Assembly: GCF_026625745.1 (NCBI RefSeq)
Contig: NZ_CP113061.1
Span: 1,017,501-1,081,500, forward strand
DNA: 64,000 bases
Direction of reading: 5' to 3'
Source of the DNA: Asticcacaulis sp. SL142
Lineage (GTDB): Bacteria; Pseudomonadota; Alphaproteobacteria; Caulobacterales; Caulobacteraceae
In this document: one piece after another, positions 52,869 to 60,842 of the stretch
Position numbering within the stretch: the first letter of the stretch is position 1
How the letters are laid out: every line of letters starts with the position of its first letter
Translations under genes and position numbers: made by a program
Notes under the pieces: model-generated
What the model was told of the DNA's origin: nothing
The model's input: only the letters and a program-made list of their open reading frames with translations
The model's database searches: none

Positions 52869-53438
52869 ATGATCGCGCTCAATCCCCGCACCACCGCCCT
52901 CGTCCTGATCGACCTGCAAAACGGCATCATCAATCGTCCGTTGGAGCCGCGCGACGGCCAGGTGGTGGCGCAAAGCGGCATGGCTTTGGCCGAAAAGTTC
53001 CGCGCCGCGAACGCACTGGTCGTACCCGTGCATGTGTGCTGGGCCAAGGATTATGCTGATATGCCGTCCATGAACGTCGATCAGCCCATGCCCCGCCCCG
53101 AAGGCGGGATGCCTGCCGATTTCGCAACCTTCCATCCCGGTCTGGTCAAGGACGGCGATCTGGTGATTTCAAAGCATCAGTGGGGCGCGCTGTACGGCAC
53201 CGAACTGGATACCCAACTGCGCCGCCGCGGGATCAAAACGATTGTCCTCGGCGGTATCGCCACCAATTTCGGTGTCGAATCGACGGCCCGTCAGGCGTGG
53301 GAACACGGCTATGATGTGGTCATCTGTGAGGATCTGTGTACCAGCCAGTCCGATCACCTCCACCGCCTGAGCATCCAGCACATCCTGCCGCGTCTTGCCC
53401 GCGTCATCCAAAGCGCAGAACTGCATTTTACTGGGTAG
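52869..53438 (+). CDS. Isochorismatase-family hydrolase, YecD-like
   Basis: The 189-residue product has the isochorismatase fold: D-L-Q near residue 16, the Lys-containing K-H-Q-W-G-A-L near residue 102, and a third motif I-A-T-N-F-G-V-E-S-T-A-R. The nucleophile Cys position of cysteine hydrolases is a Gly here (N-F-G-V rather than N-I-C-V), as in E. coli YecD, so the reaction may differ from that of typical amidases. The longer start at 52836 falls in the repeat remnant and is rejected. Confidence 0.85.
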   Translation: MIALNPRTTALVLIDLQNGIINRPLEPRDGQVVAQSGMALAEKFRAANALVVPVHVCWAKDYADMPSMNVDQPMPRPEGGMPADFATFHPGLVKDGDLVISKHQWGALYGTELDTQLRRRGIKTIVLGGIATNFGVESTARQAWEHGYDVVICEDLCTSQSDHLHRLSIQHILPRLARVIQSAELHFTG

Positions 53439-53508
53439 ATGAAGTTATCAAATCGCTCAATATTTTGTTATAGAATACTTTTATAATCTTAAATACGAGC
53501 GGCCACTC

Positions 53509-54228
53509 ATGAGCGATATCGATAAAAATACTCTTTATTCTGAATTTGATAGACTATTGTTAAGTGCACCACAACTTGACGGTCTTGATTCAGATACCGG
53601 ACGCGAATGGCTGGCGAATGCCAGTTCCTTGATAAAATTATGGGATAAAATTGAAGCCATTTCAGTCAGCCTTCCCATACAAAATCTGCTCATAAAACCT
53701 CACGGAATGAGGCTTGATGGTCAATACGATCAAGTCAAGCACGCGCTGAGAAAAGGAAAAAAAGAGCTTCAATTACAAACACTAGGCCCAAAATCGTCTC
53801 TAATTGAAGCTGGAAATACATACACTTATTTCGAGAATATCAGAAAAATAATTTCCTCCGCTACAGAAGAAATTATGTTTATAGATCCCTATCTTGATGC
53901 TGATTTTGTGGAAAAATATATTCCTCAAGTTCGAGACAATGTTTTTATTAAGCTTTTTACCAGTGACAAGAAAATTGCCAACCTTCTTCCAGCCGTCAAG
54001 CTTTACAAACAGCAAACACTAATAAATGTTGAATTAAGAACATACAATGCGTTACATGATAGATGGGTAATAACTGATAAATCCGAATGCTTTCAGTCAG
54101 GCGCATCTATCAAGGATGGCGCAAAGAACTCTTCAACAGTAATTACACAAATAACAGATACCTCTGATATTTTAATATCGCACTATTACACTCTTTGGTC
54201 ATCAAATCCAGAAATTGCCCTTAACTAA
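53509..54228 (+). CDS. AT-rich PLD-like (phospholipase D fold) protein
   Basis: The 239-residue product has an N-terminal helical part and a C-terminal PLD-like half with I-M-F-I-D-P-Y-L-D near residue 123 and H-D-R-W-V-I-T-D near residue 184, followed by F-Q-S-G-A-S-I-K-D. The second motif matches a single-HxD PLD-like domain seen in proteins of defence islands, where the D of HKD is often replaced, as here (HDR). The base composition is strongly AT-rich against its neighbours. It could act on nucleic acid or as a sensor. I see no partner gene. Confidence 0.65.
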   Translation: MSDIDKNTLYSEFDRLLLSAPQLDGLDSDTGREWLANASSLIKLWDKIEAISVSLPIQNLLIKPHGMRLDGQYDQVKHALRKGKKELQLQTLGPKSSLIEAGNTYTYFENIRKIISSATEEIMFIDPYLDADFVEKYIPQVRDNVFIKLFTSDKKIANLLPAVKLYKQQTLINVELRTYNALHDRWVITDKSECFQSGASIKDGAKNSSTVITQITDTSDILISHYYTLWSSNPEIALN

Positions 54229-54278
54229 CTCTTGCCAACTTGCGGCATGCGGCGGACTATAGCCCTACGGAGGTGCAT

Positions 54279-55295
54279 ATGGCTTATGATCTGGCGCTGG
54301 ATGAATTTGTGGCTACGCTCCCAAAGGCGGAACTGCATGTTCATATCGAAGGCACTCTGGAGCCCGAACTGATGTTCGAACTGGCGCAGCGCAACGGCAT
54401 CACCTTGGCCTTCGACAGCATCGAGGCTGTGCGCGCCGCCTATGATTTTTCCAACCTTCAGGACTTTCTCGACATCTATTATCAGGGTGCCGATGTCCTG
54501 CGCACCGAGGCCGATTTTTACGATCTGGCCATGGCCTATTTTGCGCGCGCGGCAGCCGATACTGTCCGCCACGCCGAGATTTTCTTTGATCCGCAAACCC
54601 ACACCGATCGCGGCATAGCCTATGAAACGGTCATTAACGGCCTGCACCGCGCGCAGGTCGAGGCCGAAGCTAAGTGGGGCCTGACCAGCGGTCTGATCCT
54701 GTGTTTTCTGCGCCATCTGCCGGAACAGGCAGCGTTCGATACGCTTGAGGCGGCCCTACCCCATCTGGATAAAATCATTGGCGTCGGCCTCGATTCGTCC
54801 GAAGTCGGCCACCCGCCGTCGAAATTTGCCGCCGTCTTTGCCCGCGCTCGGGAACTGGGGCTTAAGCTCGTCGCCCATGCCGGCGAAGAAGGCCCGCCCG
54901 AATACGTCTATGAAGCGCTGGATATCCTACACATCGACCGCGTCGATCACGGTAACCGTTCACTGGAGGATGACGCCCTCACCCAAAGGTTAGCCGCATC
55001 CGGCCTGACCCTGACGGTCTGCCCGTTGTCAAACCATAAGCTGTGTGTGGTTGAGGATATGACCACACACCCGATCCCGCACATGCTGAAACATGGCCTG
55101 AAAGCGACCATCAATTCCGATGATCCGGCCTATTTCGGCGGCTATGTGAATGACAATTTCCGCGCCCTGACCGCGATTGGCCTGATCGACCGCGCGGACT
55201 GCCTGACGCTGGCGCGCAATTCCATCACCGGATCGTTTGCCTCTGACGCCCGCAAGGCCGCGCTGCTCAAAGAAATAGAGATATACGCGGGTTAA
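54279..55295 (+). CDS. Adenosine/adenine deaminase family protein
   Basis: The 338-residue product starts at ATG 54279, just after GGAGG. The deaminase marks are H-V-H-I-E-G near residue 19, H-A-G-E-E near residue 200, D-R-V-D-H-G near residue 222, S-N-H near residue 260 and S-D-D-P near residue 285. The I-E-G-T-L-E-P and S-D-D-P-A-Y-F-G-G-Y blocks are typical of adenine deaminase of the ADA type rather than adenosine deaminase, so adenine is a likely substrate. It lies after the PLD-like gene and before DUF1345, all in one direction. Confidence 0.9.
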   Translation: MAYDLALDEFVATLPKAELHVHIEGTLEPELMFELAQRNGITLAFDSIEAVRAAYDFSNLQDFLDIYYQGADVLRTEADFYDLAMAYFARAAADTVRHAEIFFDPQTHTDRGIAYETVINGLHRAQVEAEAKWGLTSGLILCFLRHLPEQAAFDTLEAALPHLDKIIGVGLDSSEVGHPPSKFAAVFARARELGLKLVAHAGEEGPPEYVYEALDILHIDRVDHGNRSLEDDALTQRLAASGLTLTVCPLSNHKLCVVEDMTTHPIPHMLKHGLKATINSDDPAYFGGYVNDNFRALTAIGLIDRADCLTLARNSITGSFASDARKAALLKEIEIYAG

Positions 55296-55315
55296 ATTCA
55301 ACCTATTATACCGCC

Positions 55316-55999
55316 ATGTCTACGTCAAAACCGCCCCATATCGCCATCCGCTTTGTCCATGCCCGCCCCATCCTGTCCGGGTGCGCGGCTCTGGCCTTGG
55401 CCATAGTCGCGGGCCTTATGTGGCTGACCGACTGGCGGCTCTCCAAGGACATAGTGATTGCGTGGAATATCGCCGCCACAATCTATCTGGGCCTTAGCTG
55501 GCGGATGATGCTTAAGGCCGACGAAGCGTCAATGCATAAACGCGCCGAGCAGCAGGACGTGGCGCAGGTCGCCATCCTCATCTTGTCGGTACTGACCATA
55601 ATCGTCTGCATCACGGCGGTGGTCACTGAACTTATCGAAGCTAAAACACTATACGGCGCGCAGCGCAGCCTGACCATTGCGCTGGTGGTCGCCACTATCA
55701 TCACCAGTTGGGCCTTCGTACATACGATTTTCGCCCTGCATTACGCCCATGCCTATTATATCGGCCTGAAGCACAACCAATCGCCGTGCCTGAGCTTCCC
55801 GGATAAGAACCCGACGCCTGACTATCTCGATTTCCTGTATTTCTCATTCATCATCGGCACCGCCGCCCAGACCGCCGATGTCGCCATCACGTCAAAAGCC
55901 ATGCGCCGGACGAACCTGTTCCATGCGGTGTTCGCGTTCTTTTTCAACACCGCCATACTGGCGCTAACGATCAATATCGCCGCCAGCTTTGTGACCTGA
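55316..55999 (+). CDS. DUF1345 family membrane protein
   Basis: The 227-residue protein has five to six hydrophobic helices. The DUF1345 features are a long H-T-I-F-A-L-H-Y-A-H-A-Y-Y block near residue 140 and F-L-Y-F-S-F-I-I-G-T-A-A-Q-T-A-D near residue 180. The family is uncharacterised. It starts 20 bases after the deaminase gene and may be its operon partner. Its 3' end nearly meets the MliC-like gene. Confidence 0.9.
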   Translation: MSTSKPPHIAIRFVHARPILSGCAALALAIVAGLMWLTDWRLSKDIVIAWNIAATIYLGLSWRMMLKADEASMHKRAEQQDVAQVAILILSVLTIIVCITAVVTELIEAKTLYGAQRSLTIALVVATIITSWAFVHTIFALHYAHAYYIGLKHNQSPCLSFPDKNPTPDYLDFLYFSFIIGTAAQTADVAITSKAMRRTNLFHAVFAFFFNTAILALTINIAASFVT

Positions 56000-56002
56000 A
56001 CC

Positions 56003-56338
56003 CTATTCGGTTTTGCACTGCGTGGGCACCATGCGCCCGACGGCCCAGGTGGCCTCTGAGCCCTTGCCGCGGAACTCATGCTTGCCCGACGTATACCACA
56101 TGCCGGACGCCACCGGCTGCTGCTTGAGTTGCAGTTGCGTACCGTCAGCCAACGTCACAATGGCCGCATCCGGCGTAAAGCTAATCACGAAGTTCGTACC
56201 ATCCGCGCAGGTGTAAGGAATCCCGTCGGCTGACGGTGCGCCCAAAGGTGGCGGCGGAGGTGGTGGTGGTGCTGACGGCATGGTGGCGCAGGCCGATAAG
56301 GTGATCACTGCGGTTGACGCGGCTAAAATCCGGATCAT
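56003..56338 (-). CDS. MliC-like lipoprotein (C-type lysozyme inhibitor fold)
   Basis: The 111-residue product starts at ATG 56338 behind AGGG. A lipobox (L-S-A-C near residue 17) and a Pro-rich linker are followed by a compact domain with Y-T-C-A-D-G-T and W-A-V-G, plus a second Cys near the C-terminus, matching MliC/PliC lysozyme inhibitors, which are anchored in the outer membrane and protect peptidoglycan. The longer frame from 56419 lies outside this pattern. Confidence 0.82.
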   Translation of the reverse strand: MIRILAASTAVITLSACATMPSAPPPPPPPPLGAPSADGIPYTCADGTNFVISFTPDAAIVTLADGTQLQLKQQPVASGMWYTSGKHEFRGKGSEATWAVGRMVPTQCKTE

Positions 56339-56438
56339 GTCCCTGCCCTTTTTCCTTCGGTCTTTCGACGACCTGTGCGGTTTACCATAAGTCTTATAAA
56401 GGTTTTGTAGCCGCTTCAAAATAAGTTTTTGATTGGGA

Positions 56439-57134
56439 TCAGTGCTCGCGCAATTCGCCTATGGCCTGCCGCGTGATCCGCCACGCGGCAGATAACCCCA
56501 AAGCCACCATCAACAACGCCACCACGGCATCGGCGATGTTTGACCCGGTCAGCCAGACGATGATGGCCGCGACCATGACCATGACATTGCCGATGGCGTC
56601 ATTGCGCGCGCACAGCCACACCGACATGACGTTGGAATCGCCCGACCGATAACGATACAGAAACGCCGCGCTGCCCAGATTAACGGCGATGGCCAGCACG
56701 CTGACGATCCCCATGATTTCCGGCCGCGGCACCGTGCCATTGATCAGTTGCAGCACCGTCGCCACCCCGACCCACAGGCTGAACACGACCATGCAGGCGA
56801 CCTTGAACAAGGACGCCTTGGCCCGCACCGATTGGACGGCGCTTAAGACCAACAAACTAATAGCGATATTGCCGGCATCGCCCGCGAAATCGAGCGCATC
56901 GGCCAGCAGCGCCATCGACAGGCCCTTAAGTCCTGCGCCGATTTCGACCAAAAACATCGCCGCATTGGCCGCCAGCACGACCCACAGAACTTTGCGATAA
57001 CGCGCTTCGACCACCGGGCCGGTATCATGATCATGGTGACCTAAGCCCAGAAAACCGTGGCCTTTATCGTGGCTGTGATCATGGCCGTGGGAACAGGTCG
57101 CCCTGTGCTCATGAGAATGGTCATGATCAGTCAT
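56439..57134 (-). CDS. Cation diffusion facilitator-like metal efflux protein
   Basis: The 231-residue product starts at ATG 57134, overlapping the ArsR gene's 3' end by eight bases. The N-terminus is rich in His (H-D-H-S-H-E-H, H-G-H-D-H-S-H and more) and probably binds metal. About six helices follow, with D-A-L-D-F-A-G-D-A-G-N in the second and N-D-A-I-G-N near the fifth. The usual cytoplasmic C-terminal domain is absent. The substrate is likely Zn, Co or Cd, by homology and by the ArsR partner. Confidence 0.85.
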   Translation of the reverse strand: MTDHDHSHEHRATCSHGHDHSHDKGHGFLGLGHHDHDTGPVVEARYRKVLWVVLAANAAMFLVEIGAGLKGLSMALLADALDFAGDAGNIAISLLVLSAVQSVRAKASLFKVACMVVFSLWVGVATVLQLINGTVPRPEIMGIVSVLAIAVNLGSAAFLYRYRSGDSNVMSVWLCARNDAIGNVMVMVAAIIVWLTGSNIADAVVALLMVALGLSAAWRITRQAIGELREH

Positions 57135-57462
57135 GGTCGGGCTCCCGGATATGGTCGCGCATATCCTCAATCATATGGCGGACGTGATGGTCGCTTAAGG
57201 TGTAGAAAATCTGCTTGCCCTGCTTGCGAAAGCGCACCAACCGCGCGGCCTTCAACAGGCGCAGATGGTGACTGGTCAGGGCCGTCGAGGCCCCGACTGA
57301 GGCCGCGATATCCCCCACCGCCGCTTCGCCCTTAAGACAGCACAGGACAATGCGCAGCCGCATCGGATCACCCAGCAGATGGAAAATCTCAGCCAGTTCG
57401 ATAACGACATCATCGTCATCGGCCACAGCGATGTTGGTCACGGGCTTATCCATGACAAACAT
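57127..57462 (-). CDS. ArsR family metal-responsive repressor
   Basis: The 111-residue product has a winged-helix domain (L-L-G-D-P-M-R-L-R-I-V-L near residue 30, then S-T-A-L-T-S-H-H-L-R-L-L-K as recognition helix). The C-terminal D-H-H-V-R-H-x7-H arrangement is close to the alpha-5 zinc site of CzrA and related sensors. It probably represses its own operon with the efflux gene until zinc or a similar metal binds. The start could be ATG 57462 or 57453. Confidence 0.88.
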   Translation of the reverse strand: MFVMDKPVTNIAVADDDDVVIELAEIFHLLGDPMRLRIVLCCLKGEAAVGDIAASVGASTALTSHHLRLLKAARLVRFRKQGKQIFYTLSDHHVRHMIEDMRDHIREPDHD

Positions 57463-57481
57463 ATAAACAATTATTTGAATG
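57460..57481. promoter_or_regulatory. ArsR-type operator-like inverted repeat
   Basis: CATATAAACAA (57460-57470) and TTATTTGAATG (57471-57481) are reverse complements at 8 of 11 positions and contain the first start codon of the arsR gene. The 12-2-12 style and AT-rich half-sites fit the operators of CzrA and SmtB-like repressors. Confidence 0.45.
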
Positions 57482-57495
57482 TTGTAAAGTGCAGC

Positions 57496-58059
57496 CTATT
57501 TCGCCGCCGCCAATAGCATGGCCAGCACCGATTTGGCGGCGTCAAACGGCGCCGAACTGCGGCTGGCCTGAGACGCGACCACCGCCCCGTTAAACAGGAC
57601 GATGACTTGCCCCGCCAGCTTATCGGGGTCTTTATAGCCGCCGTCCGCGCATAGGCTTTTTATATAGGTCTGGAACGCCTCAAAGAATGTCAGGCTGGCC
57701 GCCTGCACCGGCGTGTCGCGACCGGAATATTCCAGATTGGCGCTGATGGCGAAGCAGCCACGAAAACTGCCCTCATCAAACATCGCCTTACGGAAATCGA
57801 ACAACGCCATGACCCGCCCTGCCGGATCGGGGCTTAAGCGCGCGATCTCACCCGGAGCTATTTTCAGAAACGTCTCGCCATAGTGACCGATCAGTTCGGC
57901 GATCAGGTCTTCCTTGGACGCAAAGTACTTATAGAGCGTGCGCTTTGAGATGCCGGTGTCGGCCATGACCTTATCGACGCCGGTGGCGTGAAAGCCATGA
58001 TCGTAAAACAGCTCATAGGCGTGATCTATAATTTCCTGTTTTTTCAGAGCCTTGGTCAT
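57496..58059 (-). CDS. TetR family transcriptional regulator
   Basis: The 187-residue product starts at ATG 58059. Residues about 5-55 form the TetR helix-turn-helix, with F-Y-D-H-G-F-H-A-T-G-V and G-I-S-K-R-T-L-Y-K-Y-F. The rest is a helical ligand-binding domain. The longer frame from 58146 would translate the operator region. It is divergent from an SDR gene, with two matching palindromes between. Confidence 0.93.
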   Translation of the reverse strand: MTKALKKQEIIDHAYELFYDHGFHATGVDKVMADTGISKRTLYKYFASKEDLIAELIGHYGETFLKIAPGEIARLSPDPAGRVMALFDFRKAMFDEGSFRGCFAISANLEYSGRDTPVQAASLTFFEAFQTYIKSLCADGGYKDPDKLAGQVIVLFNGAVVASQASRSSAPFDAAKSVLAMLLAAAK

Positions 58060-58116
58060 ATGCGCACAGTCCGATGGGGGATGGGTGATATTTTTATAGT
58101 GGATATCGTTGACAAT

Positions 58117-58165
58117 GTAAACCGATCGGTTTACACACAGCCTCAATGTAAACAGATCGGTTTAC
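58117..58165. promoter_or_regulatory. Two TetR operator palindromes between divergent tetR and SDR genes
   Basis: GTAAACCGATCGGTTTAC at 58117-58134 is a perfect 18-bp palindrome. GTAAACAGATCGGTTTAC at 58148-58165 differs from it by one base, 31 bp (about three helical turns) away. TTGACA at 58109-58114 may be the -35 box of the SDR promoter, so binding would block it. Confidence 0.85.
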
Positions 58166-58215
58166 TTTTAATCTTCCAAAGCGTTCTCATCCCCTTCTTT
58201 TTCGGAGTCCAGATC

Positions 58216-58935
58216 ATGAAAATCTCAAATGCAACCGTCCTCGTTTCCGGCGCCAACCGCGGCATAGGTGCTGCCATTGTGCGCGAACTGCTGAACAAAG
58301 GCGTGGCCAAAGTCTACGCCGGTGCCCGCAACCCGGCCACCCTGCCTGACTTTGGCGATGATCGGGTCGTGCCGGTAAAACTTGACATTACCGATGAGGC
58401 CGCCGTTCAGGCCTTGGCCGCCACCCACGCAGACATCGACATACTCATCAATAATGCGGGCACCGCTCAGTTCGGCACGGTGCTGACCACGTCCAATGAC
58501 GATTTTGGCTATGACTTTACCACCAACGTCTTTGGAACGCTGAACGTGCTGCGCGCCTTCACACCGCAACTGGTGGCTAAAAAATCCGGCGCGATCGTCA
58601 ATGTCATCAGCGTCGTAGGCCTTGTGGCCGCCCATAGTCTGGCCGGCTATTCCGCCTCGAAAGCCGCCCTGCTGTCGATCACCCAGTCGGTGCGCGAGGA
58701 ATTGAAAGACAGCGGCGTTGACGTCTTAGGCGTCTTCCCCGGTCCGATCGACACCGAACTGGCCAAAGACATCCCGATGGCTAAGGCCACACCGGAATCG
58801 GCCGCCGCCTTAATCGTTGCGGGCATCGAAGCGGGGGATCTCTACATCTATCCCGATCCGACCGCTCAGGCGATAGGTGCAACCTGGGCCACCAATGCCG
58901 CCGGTCTGGAGAAGGTGTTCAACGCCGCCCACTGA
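58216..58935 (+). CDS. SDR family oxidoreductase
   Basis: The 239-residue product starts at ATG 58216, behind CGGAGT. It has the classical SDR marks: S-G-A-N-R-G-I-G near residue 11, N-N-A-G near residue 80, and the catalytic Y-S-A-S-K near residue 145. It reduces or oxidises an unknown substrate with NAD(P). The divergent TetR with palindromic operators should control it. The longer frame from 57988 reads through the operator region. Confidence 0.92.
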   Translation: MKISNATVLVSGANRGIGAAIVRELLNKGVAKVYAGARNPATLPDFGDDRVVPVKLDITDEAAVQALAATHADIDILINNAGTAQFGTVLTTSNDDFGYDFTTNVFGTLNVLRAFTPQLVAKKSGAIVNVISVVGLVAAHSLAGYSASKAALLSITQSVREELKDSGVDVLGVFPGPIDTELAKDIPMAKATPESAAALIVAGIEAGDLYIYPDPTAQAIGATWATNAAGLEKVFNAAH

Positions 58936-59003
58936 ATTTTTAGCCCCTCGCCGGGCGGTGGCTGCGCCACCTTGGCCGCCGCCGCAATGGCGGCTTGAGA
59001 TCA

Positions 59004-59029
59004 CGCCCTCCCCAACCGGGAGGGCGGTT
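59004..59029 (+). terminator. Intrinsic terminator after the SDR gene
   Basis: CGCCCTCCC (59004-59012) and GGGAGGGCG (59018-59026) form a perfect 9-bp stem around CAACC, followed by GTTTCGTTT. Confidence 0.75.
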
Positions 59030-59137
59030 TCGTTTACGTCATTCTTACGTGTCAGCCCGCCATCCGCTTTGAACCTTTAGCCCCATCCGCGCTAAAGTCA
59101 AAATCGACCCAACATATTGAAATTACGGAGAATGACC

Positions 59138-59350
59138 ATGAATCGCAATCGTATCGAAGGTAGCTGGGAACAGGTTAAGGGCTCGCTTCAGGAAACCTGG
59201 GGTAAGCTGACCAACAATGACCTTGATGTCATCGAAGGTGACCGCAAGCAACTGGCGGGTAAGCTTCAGGAACGCTACGGCATCGCTCAGGACGAAGTCG
59301 AGTCCCAGATCAAAAAGTGGAACGACGCCGACTATGACAATGTGAGATAA
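59138..59350 (+). CDS. CsbD family stress protein
   Basis: The 70-residue hydrophilic protein starts at ATG 59138, with GGAG a few bases before. It shows the CsbD pattern: N-R-I-E-G-x-W-x-Q-x-K-G near the start, and G-D-R-K-Q-L-A-G-K-L-Q-E-R-Y-G-I further on. CsbD proteins are induced by general stress; their activity is unknown. An intrinsic terminator follows. Confidence 0.94.
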   Translation: MNRNRIEGSWEQVKGSLQETWGKLTNNDLDVIEGDRKQLAGKLQERYGIAQDEVESQIKKWNDADYDNVR

Positions 59351-59380
59351 CGCCCTTTAACAGAGGCGCGTAATGGAAAA

Positions 59381-59416
59381 GGCCGCTGGCGGAAGAGAGA
59401 CGCCAGCGGCCTTTTT
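59381..59416 (+). terminator. Intrinsic terminator after csbD
   Basis: GGCCGCTGGCG (59381-59391) pairs perfectly with CGCCAGCGGCC (59401-59411) over a 9-nt loop and runs into TTTTTCG. Confidence 0.92.
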
Positions 59417-59427
59417 CGTGCTCTAAC

Positions 59428-59486
59428 CTCCTCCCCATCTTAGATGGGGAGGTGGATCGGCGCATCAGCGCCGAGACGGAGGGGGC
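59428..59486. repeat. Palindromic GC-rich repeat element, single half-unit
   Basis: CTCCTCCCCATCTTAGATGGGGAGG forms a long hairpin, followed by TCGGCGC-ATCA-GCGCCGA, a second perfect hairpin, and GACGGAGGGGGC. It is one half-unit without its inverted partner, sitting after the csbD terminator. Confidence 0.85.
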
Positions 59487-59511
59487 GAAGCTAACCTGCC
59501 CGTACTCAAAC

Positions 59512-59721
59512 CTAATGCCCGTGGTTATGGAACAGCTCAACCTTGACCGGCTTACGTTCCCACAGGTACTCGTGCAGCGGATAGGCAATGGTCTGCACCA
59601 TCGGCTCCAGCAAACCGATGCCGAGTGCGATCGCCCAGTTCCCCGTCAACACGTAAGCGACACTGGTGGCGACGGTGACGTGCATAAGGCTGTACGACAA
59701 TGTTTTAGCGGCTAAACGCAT
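59512..59721 (-). CDS. DUF2061 family membrane protein
   Basis: The 69-residue product starts at ATG 59721 behind GGAGAG. It has two hydrophobic helices (residues about 8-26 and 29-46) and a polar C-terminus rich in His. R-L-A-A-K-T-L-S-Y-S-L-M-H near the start, with G-L-L-E-P in the second helix, matches DUF2061. The function is unknown. The longer frame from 59763 lacks a ribosome binding site. Confidence 0.9.
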   Translation of the reverse strand: MRLAAKTLSYSLMHVTVATSVAYVLTGNWAIALGIGLLEPMVQTIAYPLHEYLWERKPVKVELFHNHGH

Positions 59722-59864
59722 GAGGGTCTCTCCTGAAATTCGATATATGCAAATTACTCGCAATTACAATATAGGTAAAATCAATTGTTTTTGAATATGA
59801 GATAAGACAAATTTATTCCGCCGCCTTGCATTTTTAGGCTGGTCTTAAACCTCCGCAGACGATT

Positions 59865-60842
59865 ATGTGGCGAAACCCTTCCCCGCCACGGATCACAATG
59901 CCCCCTCGCCTTCGCTCAATACTGCTCTCAGGTCTTGCCATAGCACTTGTCGGCGTGGCCACCGTCAGCCTGTTCGGATTTCTGGCTAGATGGATATGGT
60001 TTGCCGACCTGATCACCCCGTACAGGCTTCAGATTGCTATAGGCGCCGCCGCGCTCTGTGCGGCCAGTTTGCTGACGCGCCACCGGCTAATCATTACCGC
60101 GTCGCTGGCAGTCCTCGTGCTTACTCTGGCCCCGATCATCACCCGCAGCGTGAGCGTGAGCGTCCCCGCCCTGCCCGGGCCCGAATCCGCCGTGAGACCT
60201 GTCAGTGTAGTCATGAGCAATGTGCTCTATGTCAGCAAAGATTACGACACGGTGCTGGCGATGGTCGACCGCGAAGACCCGGATATATTTGCCGTGGTCG
60301 AAGCCGCCGATCACTGGCAATCGGCCCTGAGCGTTTTGGACACACGCTATCCCTACAGCTACGATATTCCCGGCCGCAGCGCCTTTGGCATCAGCCTCTA
60401 TGCCAAGGCTCCGTTTACGGCGAAAATTCTGACGCTGGACGACCCGGAAGTACCATTGTTACGCGCCGAATTCGCGGAATTCGTCCTGTTCGTCGCCCAT
60501 CCGGTACCGCCCGTTCATGCCAGATGGAGCGAAAAAAATAGACTTTATATCGACGCGCTGGCCAATCAGGTGCGCGACGCTCAAAAGCCGGTCATCGTTA
60601 CCGGTGACCTCAATTCGACCCTGTGGTCGCACAGCCTGACGCCACTGGTTGAGGCGAAGATGCAGCGGCCCGCAGGTTCCGGGTTTGCCCACACCTGGCC
60701 CGCCGACAATCCGCTGATGGCCATTCAGATTGACCATGTCCTGACGCGCGATATCCCTGCCGCCCGATTCAAGGTGCTGCCGTCCGTCGGCTCGGACCAC
60801 TTCCCCATTCGCGCCGATATCGATCTGAGTCCCCAGCCATGA
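59865..60842 (+). CDS. Membrane-anchored endonuclease/exonuclease/phosphatase family protein
   Basis: The 325-residue product has three N-terminal helices (residues about 15-90) followed by an EEP-fold domain. Marks are the N-V-L-Y segment near residue 118, D-P-D-I-F-A-V-V-E, T-G-D-L-N-S-T near residue 246, Q-I-D-H-V-L near residue 285, and S-D-H-F-P-I near the end. The substrate, a nucleic acid or phosphoester, is unknown. The start could be ATG 59865 or 59898. The gene overlaps the next one by four bases (ATGA). Confidence 0.88.
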   Translation: MWRNPSPPRITMPPRLRSILLSGLAIALVGVATVSLFGFLARWIWFADLITPYRLQIAIGAAALCAASLLTRHRLIITASLAVLVLTLAPIITRSVSVSVPALPGPESAVRPVSVVMSNVLYVSKDYDTVLAMVDREDPDIFAVVEAADHWQSALSVLDTRYPYSYDIPGRSAFGISLYAKAPFTAKILTLDDPEVPLLRAEFAEFVLFVAHPVPPVHARWSEKNRLYIDALANQVRDAQKPVIVTGDLNSTLWSHSLTPLVEAKMQRPAGSGFAHTWPADNPLMAIQIDHVLTRDIPAARFKVLPSVGSDHFPIRADIDLSPQP

